Part shown: positions 42,385 to 50,669 of the stretch, in pieces
How the letters are laid out: each line of letters opens with the position of its first letter
How positions within the stretch are numbered: position 1 is the first letter of the stretch
Origin: HGM11501 sp045123995
GTDB taxonomy: Bacteria > Bacillota > Clostridia > CAKSNL01 > HGM11501
Length of the DNA: 64,000 bases
Direction of reading: 5' to 3'
NCBI GenBank assembly: GCA_045123995.1
Contig: JBGVKY010000014.1
Span: forward strand, 1-64,000
Position numbers and translations under genes: made by a program
The notes under the pieces: model-generated
What the model was told of the DNA's origin: nothing
The model's input: the letters and a program-made list of their open reading frames with translations, nothing else
Database searches by the model: none

Positions 42385-45121
42385 AGTTCTTTTTCTTAGC
42401 TGTTTTGTCATTGGGGTTAAATGCAAGATTGGTATTTTTAACAACATCAACCTTTACTCCGCTTAAAAGAGACAGGTATTCATCTTCTTCCAATGTGTGG
42501 CGGGGACTGAATAAGTCACTTTCTGCATAGGATAAAATCTTAGACTTAAGGTAAGAAGCTGCAGGGTCATTTTCTCTGAAATTGAAGGTGCAGACTAAAA
42601 GCTTACCTGAAAATACGTTAAATTCAAACATTGCCGATTGGCGAATGAAATATTTGTGAGTTGTTGCAACCTCTATTATGGGGTCAAAGGGAACATTATC
42701 ATTTGTAAAGCAAACGGCATCTCCGCCCTCTAAGAGCTGGTTAAACTGCCAGCCGCAAAAACCGTCGTGGGGCATACTGTTCATAATGGGATGGTCATAA
42801 ATTACAGTTGCCAGATGACCGTCAGAGCGTCCGGGAAGAGCAATCTGGAAAGAGGTTTTATGGAAGGTGAAGGGGCTTCCGCCGAAAACAACCACATTTT
42901 CACCATTTTTCAAAGCCTCTGTAAGAAGCTCCTTGGTGGGATTTGAAAAAACTTTCACCTTATCTGAGGTGGACTTTTCTGCCACGGGGAAAGAATAGAT
43001 TTCCCATTGGTTTTCAGCATGTAAATCCTCGCCGTCCAATGTAATTTTAAGAATAATCTCCTTGGGAGTATCTGAATTCGGGAGATGCTCTGAAAAATCA
43101 TAAAGGCGTGAAACCTTGCCGTTTTCAATGTTCTTTACGTTTATGTTTTTCCTTAAAATAACCTTGCCGTCTGTTATGAGCATAACTGAAAGGTCAGCAT
43201 TCTCGATTTTTTTCTTTCCGTAGTGGGAGGTAAAGATGCCAAATTCAAGTAAAGAGCCACTTTTGAAATTACGCTTTCTTTCAAGGTCGGTTAAAACTAC
43301 GGTTTCGGAATTATATCTTAAAACATTTTCATAGGTTTCACCGGGCTTAAGCTCGTAAAATTCATTCATCATTCCGCAGTCATAGCCAAAGGTATGCCAA
43401 TGAGTATCAATGGGTCCCAAAAAGTCATAGCCTGACATATCGTTGCAGCGACGAAGCTGCTCAAAGCAATACTTACGGATTCTTCTTTGCCACTGACTGG
43501 AGTTTTTAAAGTATAAGGGTGCTTTATGTAAAACTTTTTTATCCAGAAGATGCTTTTCTAGAGAAGAAAACATTTCGGTTTTACCTACCGGGGAATTTTT
43601 ATAGCGATCCATTAAGCTTAAATCCGTAAAAGTTCCGTCAATACAGATTTCGTGGCTTACACGGGGTTTTTTGTAAAGAGATGCGTATGAATCAATTTTT
43701 TCAACATCTGACGTAAGGGAAAGATAGCTGAAATGACCGTGAGCGTAGCTGTTATACATATCACTGAACTCGGAAAGCTTTTCTAAACGACCGGGATTAT
43801 GTAAAAAGGGTTTTTCTGTCATAGCGGAAGTTACTTCGGGGTTACCCCAGTAATATTCAACGCCCCTTAATGCGCTCATGGGAGAGTATAATGAATCAGT
43901 ATTTTCGTGAACTGTCCTTGCACATTTTTCAAGATATTCAATCATAGCTTCATCAATATCCAGCTCGTTTCCGTTGCAGAAAATTGAAACCGACGGATGA
44001 CGCCTGCAGAAATAAACAATTTTTTCCCACTCTTCCAAGGTGGTGTTGTTAGGACATTCCGCCTGGATAATCATACCAAGCTCATCTGCAGCCTGCATAT
44101 ATTCCTCTTGAGGAATGTGAGTGTGAAAACGAATGAAGTTAAAGCCCAGCTTTTTGAACTCCTTTATTATGTGTCTGTAATAGGCAATATCGTGGTGAGG
44201 ATGGATAGTATCGGGAATATAAAAATGCTCGCATACACCTCTTAAAAAATAAGGATAGCCGTTTAATTTAAAGTGTGTTCCGCAGACTAAAAGTCTTCTT
44301 ACTCCAAAGGGAACTGTCAAAGAAGCATCACCTGAGGTTAAAGTAAGGGTGTAAAGCTTGGGATTTTCAGGACTCCATAAAGTGAGATTTTCCGCATCAA
44401 ATGAAAAGTCTCCGTTTGATGTGCCATTTAAAAGGACAATATCACCGTCTTTAACTTCCCAATCCACTTTGATTTCCTCACTTGAATAAACCTTTACCGA
44501 AAGGGTTTTCAAATCCTCGGAGGTGAAAACTGCCGCATCACGTAAGGGACTCATGTAAACACGAAGTTCCACATCGCCTGTGATGCCACCTGTATATTCG
44601 CAGGCTGCGCGGGAGGTAAGACCTACTATGGGCTCGCCATTGTTTCCTTCGAGTCTTGAGTTTGAAACGGAAAGAGTAATGGTGTTTTCGCCGTTTCTTA
44701 TTACACCTTTGGGAACCTTTATTGAAAAAGGAGTGCTGTAGCCTTTGTGTCTTCCTAAAAATTCTCCGTTTATCCAAAGAGAAAGTGAATTCTGAACTCC
44801 GCCAAAGTAAATTTCAGCATCGCCACTAAAATCCTCACATAAAAAGGTGCGTTCATAGAAAAAGTTTCCCATTATATTGGGAAGAGCCATATCAGGAACG
44901 TAATGATTTATGGGATAAGCCCATAAACCGTATTCGGGATTTATTTTCAATTCCCTGAAGAAGGGAGATAACTGCAATTTTTCTTTAAGATCCTCCCAGT
45001 AAGCGGGAACAACGTTTTCTAAGGGCCAGCCGGAAAATACGGGAAGTTGAGTATCTTTGTAGGCTTCCTCCAGATATCCTATTTTCCAGGTTCCGTTAAG
45101 TGAAAGTGATGAATAAAGCAT
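42383..45121 (-). CDS. Glycoside hydrolase family 2 enzyme
   Basis: 912 residues without signal peptide. GH2 sugar-binding jelly roll (about 20-195), Ig-like domain (about 200-285), TIM barrel (about 286-600) with acid/base E386 in CNGNELD and nucleophile E491 in SHEICIDG, then about 300 residues of further beta domains. Beta-galactosidase, beta-glucuronidase and related exo-enzymes share this layout; specificity cannot be assigned. Intracellular, so it likely cleaves imported oligosaccharides. Single gene, convergent with hydF. Confidence 0.88.
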   Translation of the reverse strand: MLYSSLSLNGTWKIGYLEEAYKDTQLPVFSGWPLENVVPAYWEDLKEKLQLSPFFRELKINPEYGLWAYPINHYVPDMALPNIMGNFFYERTFLCEDFSGDAEIYFGGVQNSLSLWINGEFLGRHKGYSTPFSIKVPKGVIRNGENTITLSVSNSRLEGNNGEPIVGLTSRAACEYTGGITGDVELRVYMSPLRDAAVFTSEDLKTLSVKVYSSEEIKVDWEVKDGDIVLLNGTSNGDFSFDAENLTLWSPENPKLYTLTLTSGDASLTVPFGVRRLLVCGTHFKLNGYPYFLRGVCEHFYIPDTIHPHHDIAYYRHIIKEFKKLGFNFIRFHTHIPQEEYMQAADELGMIIQAECPNNTTLEEWEKIVYFCRRHPSVSIFCNGNELDIDEAMIEYLEKCARTVHENTDSLYSPMSALRGVEYYWGNPEVTSAMTEKPFLHNPGRLEKLSEFSDMYNSYAHGHFSYLSLTSDVEKIDSYASLYKKPRVSHEICIDGTFTDLSLMDRYKNSPVGKTEMFSSLEKHLLDKKVLHKAPLYFKNSSQWQRRIRKYCFEQLRRCNDMSGYDFLGPIDTHWHTFGYDCGMMNEFYELKPGETYENVLRYNSETVVLTDLERKRNFKSGSLLEFGIFTSHYGKKKIENADLSVMLITDGKVILRKNINVKNIENGKVSRLYDFSEHLPNSDTPKEIILKITLDGEDLHAENQWEIYSFPVAEKSTSDKVKVFSNPTKELLTEALKNGENVVVFGGSPFTFHKTSFQIALPGRSDGHLATVIYDHPIMNSMPHDGFCGWQFNQLLEGGDAVCFTNDNVPFDPIIEVATTHKYFIRQSAMFEFNVFSGKLLVCTFNFRENDPAASYLKSKILSYAESDLFSPRHTLEEDEYLSLLSGVKVDVVKNTNLAFNPNDKTAKKKN

Positions 45122-45230
45122 ATCAAAACTCCTTCGGTTATTTATAAGACTATTATAACATAGATTATCCTTAATTCCTTAGTTTTTTTGCTATTTTTAA
45201 AGAATTTTCTTTAATTTTTTGACATTTTGA

Positions 45231-45262
45231 AAAGCACCTTTCACTTTTGTGAAAGGTGCTTT
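45231..45262 (-). terminator. Terminator of the 45265-45807 membrane protein gene
   Basis: AAAGCACCTTTCAC-TTTT-GTGAAAGGTGCTTT, perfect 14-bp stem, A-tract on the plus strand giving a T-run on the minus strand. Confidence 0.85.
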
Positions 45263-45264
45263 TT

Positions 45265-45807
45265 TTATTTTTTCATAAAGCCCGAGCTTTTTTTCTTTTT
45301 GGATTTTAGCAAAACAATGTCTTTCATTCCAAGATAATAAGAAACCAGGAAAAAGCCCCACTCTACCGCCATAAAAATGATATACTGAAGTAGGTTTGCA
45401 CTTTCATTTGCCGATGCACCTCTGGGTCCTATAAAGGGAGATAACCAGATGCCTGAAAAAAGATTTTTTACGGTGTCTGTAGAAATGGAAGTTACAAAGC
45501 TTATAAGATATAAAATAAAGAATATAAGCGAAGGAATCTGCCAGATAAGACAGTATAAACATGCATTTTTAAGAGATGCGGTTTCTTTATTTCGCTCTCT
45601 TTGACCTACATCAAAAGCTTCGTAATAGATTAAAGAAATGTAGGGAATGGCAGTAATTAAAGAATATATAATACCGATGTACTTAAGCCCACCTAAAATG
45701 AAATCCAGGGCTACGGTCATGGTGACTGAAAAAATCCAGGCTACAACTACGAATAAAAGGCGGTCGCCCGTAAGCTTCAATGGGATTTTATAAAGATTTT
45801 TGTTCAT
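45265..45807 (-). CDS. Hypothetical membrane protein
   Basis: 180 residues, not recognised. Four to five hydrophobic segments (LLFVVVAWIFSVTMTVALDF, IGIIYSLITAIPYISLIYY, LIWQIPSLIFFILYLISF, YIIFMAVEWGFFLVSYYL) and a basic Lys/Ser C-terminus. The segment spacing is a little like YesL-type small membrane proteins, but I see no diagnostic motif. Single gene with its own terminator, upstream of the GH2 gene on the same strand. Confidence 0.6.
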   Translation of the reverse strand: MNKNLYKIPLKLTGDRLLFVVVAWIFSVTMTVALDFILGGLKYIGIIYSLITAIPYISLIYYEAFDVGQRERNKETASLKNACLYCLIWQIPSLIFFILYLISFVTSISTDTVKNLFSGIWLSPFIGPRGASANESANLLQYIIFMAVEWGFFLVSYYLGMKDIVLLKSKKKKSSGFMKK

Positions 45808-45893
45808 GGCTCTATCCTTTCTGTTTAGTTTTTATGATTATAGCATAAAAATCAAAAAAAAGCAATAAGTATAAGAAAAATATGCCCTTCATC

Positions 45894-45922
45894 TTGACAA
45901 AGAAGTTAAAGTTTGCTATAAT
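45894..45922 (+). promoter_or_regulatory. Consensus promoter of tRNA-Leu
   Basis: TTGACA (45894-45899), 17 bp, TATAAT (45917-45922), 19 bp before the tRNA. Confidence 0.85.
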
Positions 45923-45941
45923 AACCGGGTGAGTTTAATAT

Positions 45942-46028
45942 GCGGATGTGGCGGAATTGGCAGACGCGCATGGTTCAGGTCCATGTGAGAGCAATTTCAT
46001 GCAGGTTCAAGTCCTGTCATCCGCACCA
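45942..46028 (+). tRNA. tRNA-Leu (anticodon CAG)
   Basis: Cloverleaf read directly: acceptor GCGGATG/CATCCGC, anticodon stem CATGG/CCATG around TTCAGGT (anticodon CAG at 45976-45978), long variable arm (GAGAGCAATTTCATG) as expected for a class II leucine tRNA, T-arm CAGGTTCAAGTCCTG, discriminator A and an encoded CCA (46026-46028). Reads CUG codons. Confidence 0.96.
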
Positions 46029-46097
46029 AAAAGAGAGAGTATCCCAAAAGGTACTCTCTCTTTTTGAATGTTAAAGAAAGGACTTGAACCTTAAGAA
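46011..46097 (+). repeat. Direct repeat, copy 1: tRNA-Leu 3' end plus terminator
   Basis: 87 bp identical to 46214-46300. It begins inside the tRNA T-arm (GTCCTGTCATCCGCACCA), includes the terminator, and ends with AGGACTTGAACCT (46079-46091), an exact inverted copy of the tRNA T-arm AGGTTCAAGTCCT (46003-46015). Confidence 0.9.
46028..46065 (+). terminator. Terminator of tRNA-Leu
   Basis: AAAAAGAGAGAGTA (46028-46041), 10-nt loop, TACTCTCTCTTTTT (46052-46065). An identical copy is present 203 bp further on. Confidence 0.85.
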
Positions 46098-46213
46098 GGT
46101 ATACGGCGTTAAAAAAACGATTGAATATCGTTTTTAGCCGTATGTTGCGAAGGTTGGTACCGAAATGCAGAGCATTTGGGTAACCGAGCAGGGTAGATTG
46201 CGAAGCAATATAC
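46098..46213 (+). other. Unique spacer between the two tRNA-tail repeats
   Basis: 116 bp rich in hairpins and with no gene: ATACGGC/GCCGTAT enclosing AAAAACGAT/ATCGTTTTT (about 46101-46143), AAATGC-AGA-GCATTT inside GGTT/AACC, and TTGC-GAA-GCAA near its end. It could be the body of a small tRNA-associated element. Confidence 0.5.
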
Positions 46214-46300
46214 GTCCTGTCATCCGCACCAAAAAGAGAGAGTATCCCAAAAGGTACTCTCTCTTTTTGAATGTTAAAGAAAGGACTTGAACCTTAAGAA
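46214..46300 (+). repeat. Direct repeat, copy 2: pseudo tRNA tail plus terminator
   Basis: Identical to 46011-46097 at a 203-bp offset. It carries only the last 18 nt of the tRNA, so it is not a functional tRNA gene. Copies the terminator as well. Confidence 0.9.
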
Positions 46301-46323
46301 ATTTTTTGTATAAACAGTCCTCC

Positions 46324-47289
46324 TTATTCAACGGTGAAATACACCTCGTATATCTTCTCATCGTAGATTCCCGGAGACTTAAAATCCATAATCTCTTTCT
46401 TGAGTCGGTAAAAGCCAGGCTTTAGCTCTCCAAAAATGTAGCTCCAGTCAATTTCTAACTCAGTTATATCATTTTTTTTAATAAGATAAGCTATAGAGTT
46501 CCAGACAAGGGGAACATCGCCTTCTTTTGTTTTGACGCTCTGCCAATCGTTATTTACAACCTCTTCGAGATCGAATTTGGCCCCGGTCTGGAGAGTTCCC
46601 TGAACTTCTCCGCCAAACTGTTCTATTTTCAAGGTAAGGCCCTTTGGTGTTATATTTTCAGCGTGAAAATAAACTCCCCATTTGTCGCAGAAAACAGGAT
46701 TATAAATAGTTTTGCCAAAATAATTGTTTGCCATAGCCTGAGAGCTTAACAAGGGTTCATATATATCGTTGAATGTCACGTCTTCTTTTTCACTAAGGAC
46801 AATGATTTCGCTGTTAATGGCAGCATTATTGAGATGCCCTTTTATGTAATGGCAGTATTTAAGAGAATCAAGGGACATACCGTATGTATCAAACTTTTTA
46901 AAGATTATCCATTCTTCCTCGATATTTACTTCTTTTGTGATACTCGTTGCATTCTGATATCCCTTGGCCTCAAAATTAGCTTCTCCTGATTTAAGAGGGA
47001 TTTCATTTTCTGCAACTGCTTTTTTGAGTTCTCCGTCCATTGTTCCGCAACGGGGAGTAAGATAACTTATGACGCCTGAATCGTAATATAAAACACCGTC
47101 TATATTAAACATTCTGACACTTCTTTTTTCAAGCTGTTTTCCAAATCTTTCTCTCGGTTTTCCAGAATTCTCTCCCAATATTGTTGAGGTCGGGCCATCA
47201 GCACCTCCTATGATGCCTATAGTCGAGTTATGGCAGGATGTCAAAAGTAAACTTAGTGCCAGAATAGATAATATTAAAATTCGTTTCAT
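46324..47289 (-). CDS. Lipoprotein with GGADGPT motif and C-terminal Ig-like domain
   Basis: 321 residues from the ATG at 47289, after AAGGAGGGC. Signal peptide with lipobox LLTSC (Cys 19), then IGIIGGADGPTSTI at about 24-37, a motif best known from the beta subunit of Na+-pumping decarboxylases. A central alpha/beta part follows, then a C-terminal beta-sandwich (about 210-321: YFHAENITPKGLTLKIEQFG, WSYIFGELKPGFYRLKKEI) like bacterial Ig-like domains. Surface-anchored, function unknown. The longer open frame upstream is not needed. Confidence 0.75.
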   Translation of the reverse strand: MKRILILSILALSLLLTSCHNSTIGIIGGADGPTSTILGENSGKPRERFGKQLEKRSVRMFNIDGVLYYDSGVISYLTPRCGTMDGELKKAVAENEIPLKSGEANFEAKGYQNATSITKEVNIEEEWIIFKKFDTYGMSLDSLKYCHYIKGHLNNAAINSEIIVLSEKEDVTFNDIYEPLLSSQAMANNYFGKTIYNPVFCDKWGVYFHAENITPKGLTLKIEQFGGEVQGTLQTGAKFDLEEVVNNDWQSVKTKEGDVPLVWNSIAYLIKKNDITELEIDWSYIFGELKPGFYRLKKEIMDFKSPGIYDEKIYEVYFTVE

Positions 47290-47381
47290 AAGAAGCCCTC
47301 CTTTAAGGTAAAAGTTTCCTTTAATTATAATACAATTTAAGAGGGGAAAAAGTTGCAAAGGATACATTTTTATTATAACAT

Positions 47382-47408
47382 AAAAAAGGCTGCATGGCAG
47401 CCTTTTTT
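47382..47408 (-). terminator. Terminator of trkA-trkH
   Basis: AAAAAAGGCTGC-ATG-GCAGCCTTTTTT (47382-47408), 12-bp stem, right after the trkH stop on the minus strand. Confidence 0.85.
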
Positions 47409-47413
47409 AATGA

Positions 47414-48874
47414 TTATTTTTTCCAGGTTCTGGGAGATAAAAGAAGAAGAATCGGGAAAACCTCAAGTCTTCCAACTAACATATTGAATATGAAAATTAG
47501 AGTAGAAAAGTCTGAAAATCCCGAAAAATTCATGGTGGGGCCGACCTTTGCAAAGCCCAGACCTACATTATTGATGGTGGTTGCAGAAGCTACGAGGTTT
47601 GTTGTTATATCTCCATAAGGATCGAAACCTATCAATATGAAAGACAGGGCAAAAAGAGCAAAGAGAGCAACGGAATAAACATTTACGGAACGGACAGTTT
47701 CATGCTCTACTGCACGGCCGTTCAGTTTGATTTTAACAACACTTCCAGGCTGTGCCATCACCTTGATTTCTTTTCTTACACTTTTAAGCAATATCATAAT
47801 TCTTGAAATTTTCATACCGCCGCCGGTACTGCCTGCACAGGCACCCACAAACATCAACACGATAAGAATGCTTTTGGAAAAGGTTGGCCATAAATCAACG
47901 TCAGTGGCAGAAAATCCTGTGGTGGTGATTGTGGCAGCTACATGAAAAAATGCCTGGTGCAGCGACTGAGCAACGGAGGTAAAAAGATGTCGGCAGTTAA
48001 ATGCTATAATAAGAGAGGAGAGCAGAATAACTGAAAGATATGTTCTCACCTCCGAAGACCTTACGGCATCACGGAACTTCCTTAAAAGGAGACAGTAGTA
48101 GACAGAAAAGTCAATACCGAAAAGAATCATAAACAAAGTTGCAACGTTTTGTATATAGGGAGAAAAATCTCCGAGAGCAGAGCTTGTTATGGCAAAACCG
48201 CCTGTGCCTGCCGTTGAAAATGCGATGTTGAGAGCTTCAAAAAGTGTGATTTTATCTTCAAGCCAGATGTTTCCAAGGAGCATAACTGCGATTTGTAAAA
48301 GGGTAAGGCCTATATATATGAGATAAAGGATTTTGGCGGTGGACTTAACTTTGGGAACAAGCTTGCTCACGGAGGGACCGGGGCTTTCTGCCTGGATAAG
48401 AAAAAGATTGCTTCCGCCAAAAAGAGGGAAGAGAGCGACTAAGAAAACCAGAACGCCCATACCACCAATCCAGTGGGTAAAGCTTCGCCAGAGCAAAATG
48501 CCTTTTGGAACCACTGTAATATCCGTTAAAATTGAAGCTCCTGTGGTTGTGAAGCCTGAAACTGTTTCAAAAAGAGCATCAATGAATTTCGTGATAGTTC
48601 CGGAAAAAAGGAAAGGGAAGGAGCCGAAAAGACTTATAAGGAGCCAGGATAAGGCAACTATTACAAATCCCTCTCTTGCAAACATAGAGCGGTTTTTGGG
48701 TCTTTTTCCTGAAAGAATAGTTCCCGCCAGAAAAGATATAAATATTGAAGCAAAAAACGACCAGGAAACATCCCATTCTTTATAGATGAGTGAGCAAATT
48801 AAAGGGGGAAGCATGAAAAGAGCTTCTATTCTTAAAACTCTGCCAAGAATAAAACTTATAATTTTATAGTTCAT
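47414..48874 (-). CDS. trkH: Trk/Ktr potassium uptake channel subunit TrkH
   Basis: 486 residues with eight to ten membrane helices and the four selectivity-filter repeats of the SKT family: VSGFTTTGASILTD, STAGTGGFAITS, ATITTTGFSATD, and ATTINNVGLGFAKVGP. A MKISRIMILLKS helix matches the TrkH loop. K+ uptake with the cytoplasmic TrkA ring encoded just upstream (8-bp gap). Confidence 0.94.
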   Translation of the reverse strand: MNYKIISFILGRVLRIEALFMLPPLICSLIYKEWDVSWSFFASIFISFLAGTILSGKRPKNRSMFAREGFVIVALSWLLISLFGSFPFLFSGTITKFIDALFETVSGFTTTGASILTDITVVPKGILLWRSFTHWIGGMGVLVFLVALFPLFGGSNLFLIQAESPGPSVSKLVPKVKSTAKILYLIYIGLTLLQIAVMLLGNIWLEDKITLFEALNIAFSTAGTGGFAITSSALGDFSPYIQNVATLFMILFGIDFSVYYCLLLRKFRDAVRSSEVRTYLSVILLSSLIIAFNCRHLFTSVAQSLHQAFFHVAATITTTGFSATDVDLWPTFSKSILIVLMFVGACAGSTGGGMKISRIMILLKSVRKEIKVMAQPGSVVKIKLNGRAVEHETVRSVNVYSVALFALFALSFILIGFDPYGDITTNLVASATTINNVGLGFAKVGPTMNFSGFSDFSTLIFIFNMLVGRLEVFPILLLLSPRTWKK

Positions 48875-48882
48875 AAGCTACC

Positions 48883-50241
48883 TCATTCCAGTATATCACT
48901 TATGTCGTTAAAGCCTTTGTGAGTGGTGACGATAATAACGTTGTCTCCCTCTTTAATAATGTCGCCGCCTCGGGGAATTATAATCTGCCCGCGTCTGTTG
49001 ATGCAGGCGATTATTATATTCTTTTTAAGATTAAGCTCCATGATGGGGACATTTGAAATGGGAGAATCTTTTCTGATTCTGAATTCAAGAGCCTCTGCTT
49101 TACCATCCAGAATAAGATGCATGGTTTCAATGTTACTGCCGTAAGAATTGTTTTTCGCTCTTACAAAACGTAAGATATATTCGGCGGTGGTGTTTTTGGG
49201 ATAGCATATAGAATCAAGATTAAGAGAATTTAAGACATTATCATATTCAATTCTGTTTATTTTTGTTATGACTTTTCCCTTGGTTTTGCTCTTTGCGAAA
49301 AGAGACAAAAGAACATTTTCCTCGTCTATATTGGTAAGGGAAACAAAGGATTCTGCCTTTTCCAGCCCTGCTTCCAGTAAAATTTCCTTCTGTGTGCCGT
49401 CTCCATGGATAATTGTAGCTTTGGGGAGCATCTGACAAAGCTCGTTGCAACGCTCTTCATTATGTTCGATTATCTTAACGGAAATGCCCGTCTGAATAAG
49501 TCTTGATGCCAGATAATAAGCAGTGTCACCGCCGCCTACAATTATTGTATCTTTTACACTGTTGGTTTTGAACCCGATTTTTTTAAAGAAATGAGCTCCG
49601 TTTGAAATGGATGATACTATGCTTATTAAATCTCCCGCCTTTAAGACAAAGTCACCGCCGGGAATAAAGGCTTCTTCGCCTCTCTCAATTCCGCAGACTA
49701 AAATATCGCAGTTAAGCTTTGGACTTAAATCAGCAAGACACATATTGCAGAGAACAGAGTCTTCAGCAATTTTGAATTTCATTATTTCTATACGACCCTT
49801 TGAAAAGGTGTCAATCTGTATGGCAGAGGGGAATCTTAAAACCCTTGCCATTTCATTTGCTGCCGCCTGTTCGGGATTTATAATCATTGCAAGACCTAAG
49901 TCATCTTTAAAAAGATGTATTTCCTGACTGTATTCAGGTTTTCTTACCCTGGCTATGGTTTTTAAATTACCGAGTTTTTTTGCAATAAGACAAGTCATAA
50001 GATTGATTTCATCAGAGCCGGTTACTGCAATTAAAAGGTCGGCATTTTCGATGCCTGCTTCCTTTAATATTTCGTGGTCAACAGCATTACCTGTGATACC
50101 CATTACATCAAAGTTGCTTATGGCATTTTTCATCTGGGAGAGTTTTATATCTATTACTGTTATATTGTGAATGTTTTCCTGGCTGAGTTTTTCGGCAAGG
50201 GTAGAGCCTACTTTACCGTAGCCTACTATAATAATATTCAT
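48883..50241 (-). CDS. trkA: Trk potassium uptake regulatory protein TrkA
   Basis: 452 residues with two RCK units. Each has an NAD-binding Rossmann fold (IIVGYGKVGSTLAEKL at the start; IIVGGGDTAYYLASRL at about 227) followed by a RCK_C domain (about 140-220 and 365-452). Gates TrkH according to NAD(H)/ATP. First gene of the trkA-trkH pair. Confidence 0.94.
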   Translation of the reverse strand: MNIIIVGYGKVGSTLAEKLSQENIHNITVIDIKLSQMKNAISNFDVMGITGNAVDHEILKEAGIENADLLIAVTGSDEINLMTCLIAKKLGNLKTIARVRKPEYSQEIHLFKDDLGLAMIINPEQAAANEMARVLRFPSAIQIDTFSKGRIEIMKFKIAEDSVLCNMCLADLSPKLNCDILVCGIERGEEAFIPGGDFVLKAGDLISIVSSISNGAHFFKKIGFKTNSVKDTIIVGGGDTAYYLASRLIQTGISVKIIEHNEERCNELCQMLPKATIIHGDGTQKEILLEAGLEKAESFVSLTNIDEENVLLSLFAKSKTKGKVITKINRIEYDNVLNSLNLDSICYPKNTTAEYILRFVRAKNNSYGSNIETMHLILDGKAEALEFRIRKDSPISNVPIMELNLKKNIIIACINRRGQIIIPRGGDIIKEGDNVIIVTTHKGFNDISDILE

Positions 50242-50277
50242 AAAAATACCTCATTTGATATAGTGAAACTTTTCTAT

Positions 50278-50306
50278 ATTATATTACGTATGATATAAAA
50301 AGTAAA
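50278..50306 (-). promoter_or_regulatory. SigA-type promoter of trkA-trkH
   Basis: Minus strand TTTACT (50306-50301), 17 bp, TATAAT (50283-50278). Divergent from the his promoter, whose -35 begins 11 bp away. Confidence 0.7.
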
Positions 50307-50316
50307 GAAATTTTTC

Positions 50317-50362
50317 TTGACATTTTCGCTTTACCGTGTTACTATAGTAAAGTGATAAAGCG
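50317..50362 (+). promoter_or_regulatory. Histidine operon promoter with nested palindromes (candidate HisR operator)
   Basis: TTGACA (50317-50322), 17 bp, TACTAT (50340-50345). The perfect palindrome TTACTATAGTAA (50339-50350) covers the -10. A larger repeat CGCTTTA (50327-50333) / TAAAGCG (50356-50362) is centred on the same point. The ACTA/TAGT half-sites resemble TrpR-type operators, and the first gene is a TrpR-superfamily protein. Confidence 0.75.
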
Positions 50363-50378
50363 AAAGTGAGGTAGTTAA

Positions 50379-50669
50379 ATGGTAAACAGTCATTTTGATT
50401 CTGCTGAAAATTTGTTCAGCGCCATACTGAAGCTCAAGGATATAGAGGATTGCAAAAAGTTTTTTTCGGATATCTGCACAGTAAAGGAAGTTATGGATAT
50501 GTCCTTAAGACTTAAAGTTGCAAAAGAATTAAAAAGCGGAAAAAGCTATCAGGATATATCAAAGGAGACAGGAGCAAGCACAACAACCATAAGCAGGGTA
50601 AACCGCTGCCTTTTATACGGAAGCGGCGGCTATCGGGAGATGCTTGAAAGACTGGAGGAAGATGTATGA
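50379..50669 (+). CDS. YerC/TrpR-like regulator, probable histidine repressor HisR
   Basis: 96 residues, Trp-repressor superfamily: LFSAILKLKDIEDCKKFFSDI, VMDMSLRLKVAKEL, helix-turn-helix YQDISKETGASTTTISRVNR, tail YGSGGYREML. Members leading his operons in Firmicutes have been proposed as HisR, the histidine-responsive repressor. The palindrome over its own promoter fits autoregulation. It overlaps hisZ by 4 bp. A paralogue lies at 29230. Confidence 0.88.
   Translation: MVNSHFDSAENLFSAILKLKDIEDCKKFFSDICTVKEVMDMSLRLKVAKELKSGKSYQDISKETGASTTTISRVNRCLLYGSGGYREMLERLEEDV

Noticed and set aside
46214..46231. Second tRNA gene
   Set aside because: Only the last 18 nt of tRNA-Leu are present; no acceptor 5' half, D-arm or anticodon arm can be formed.
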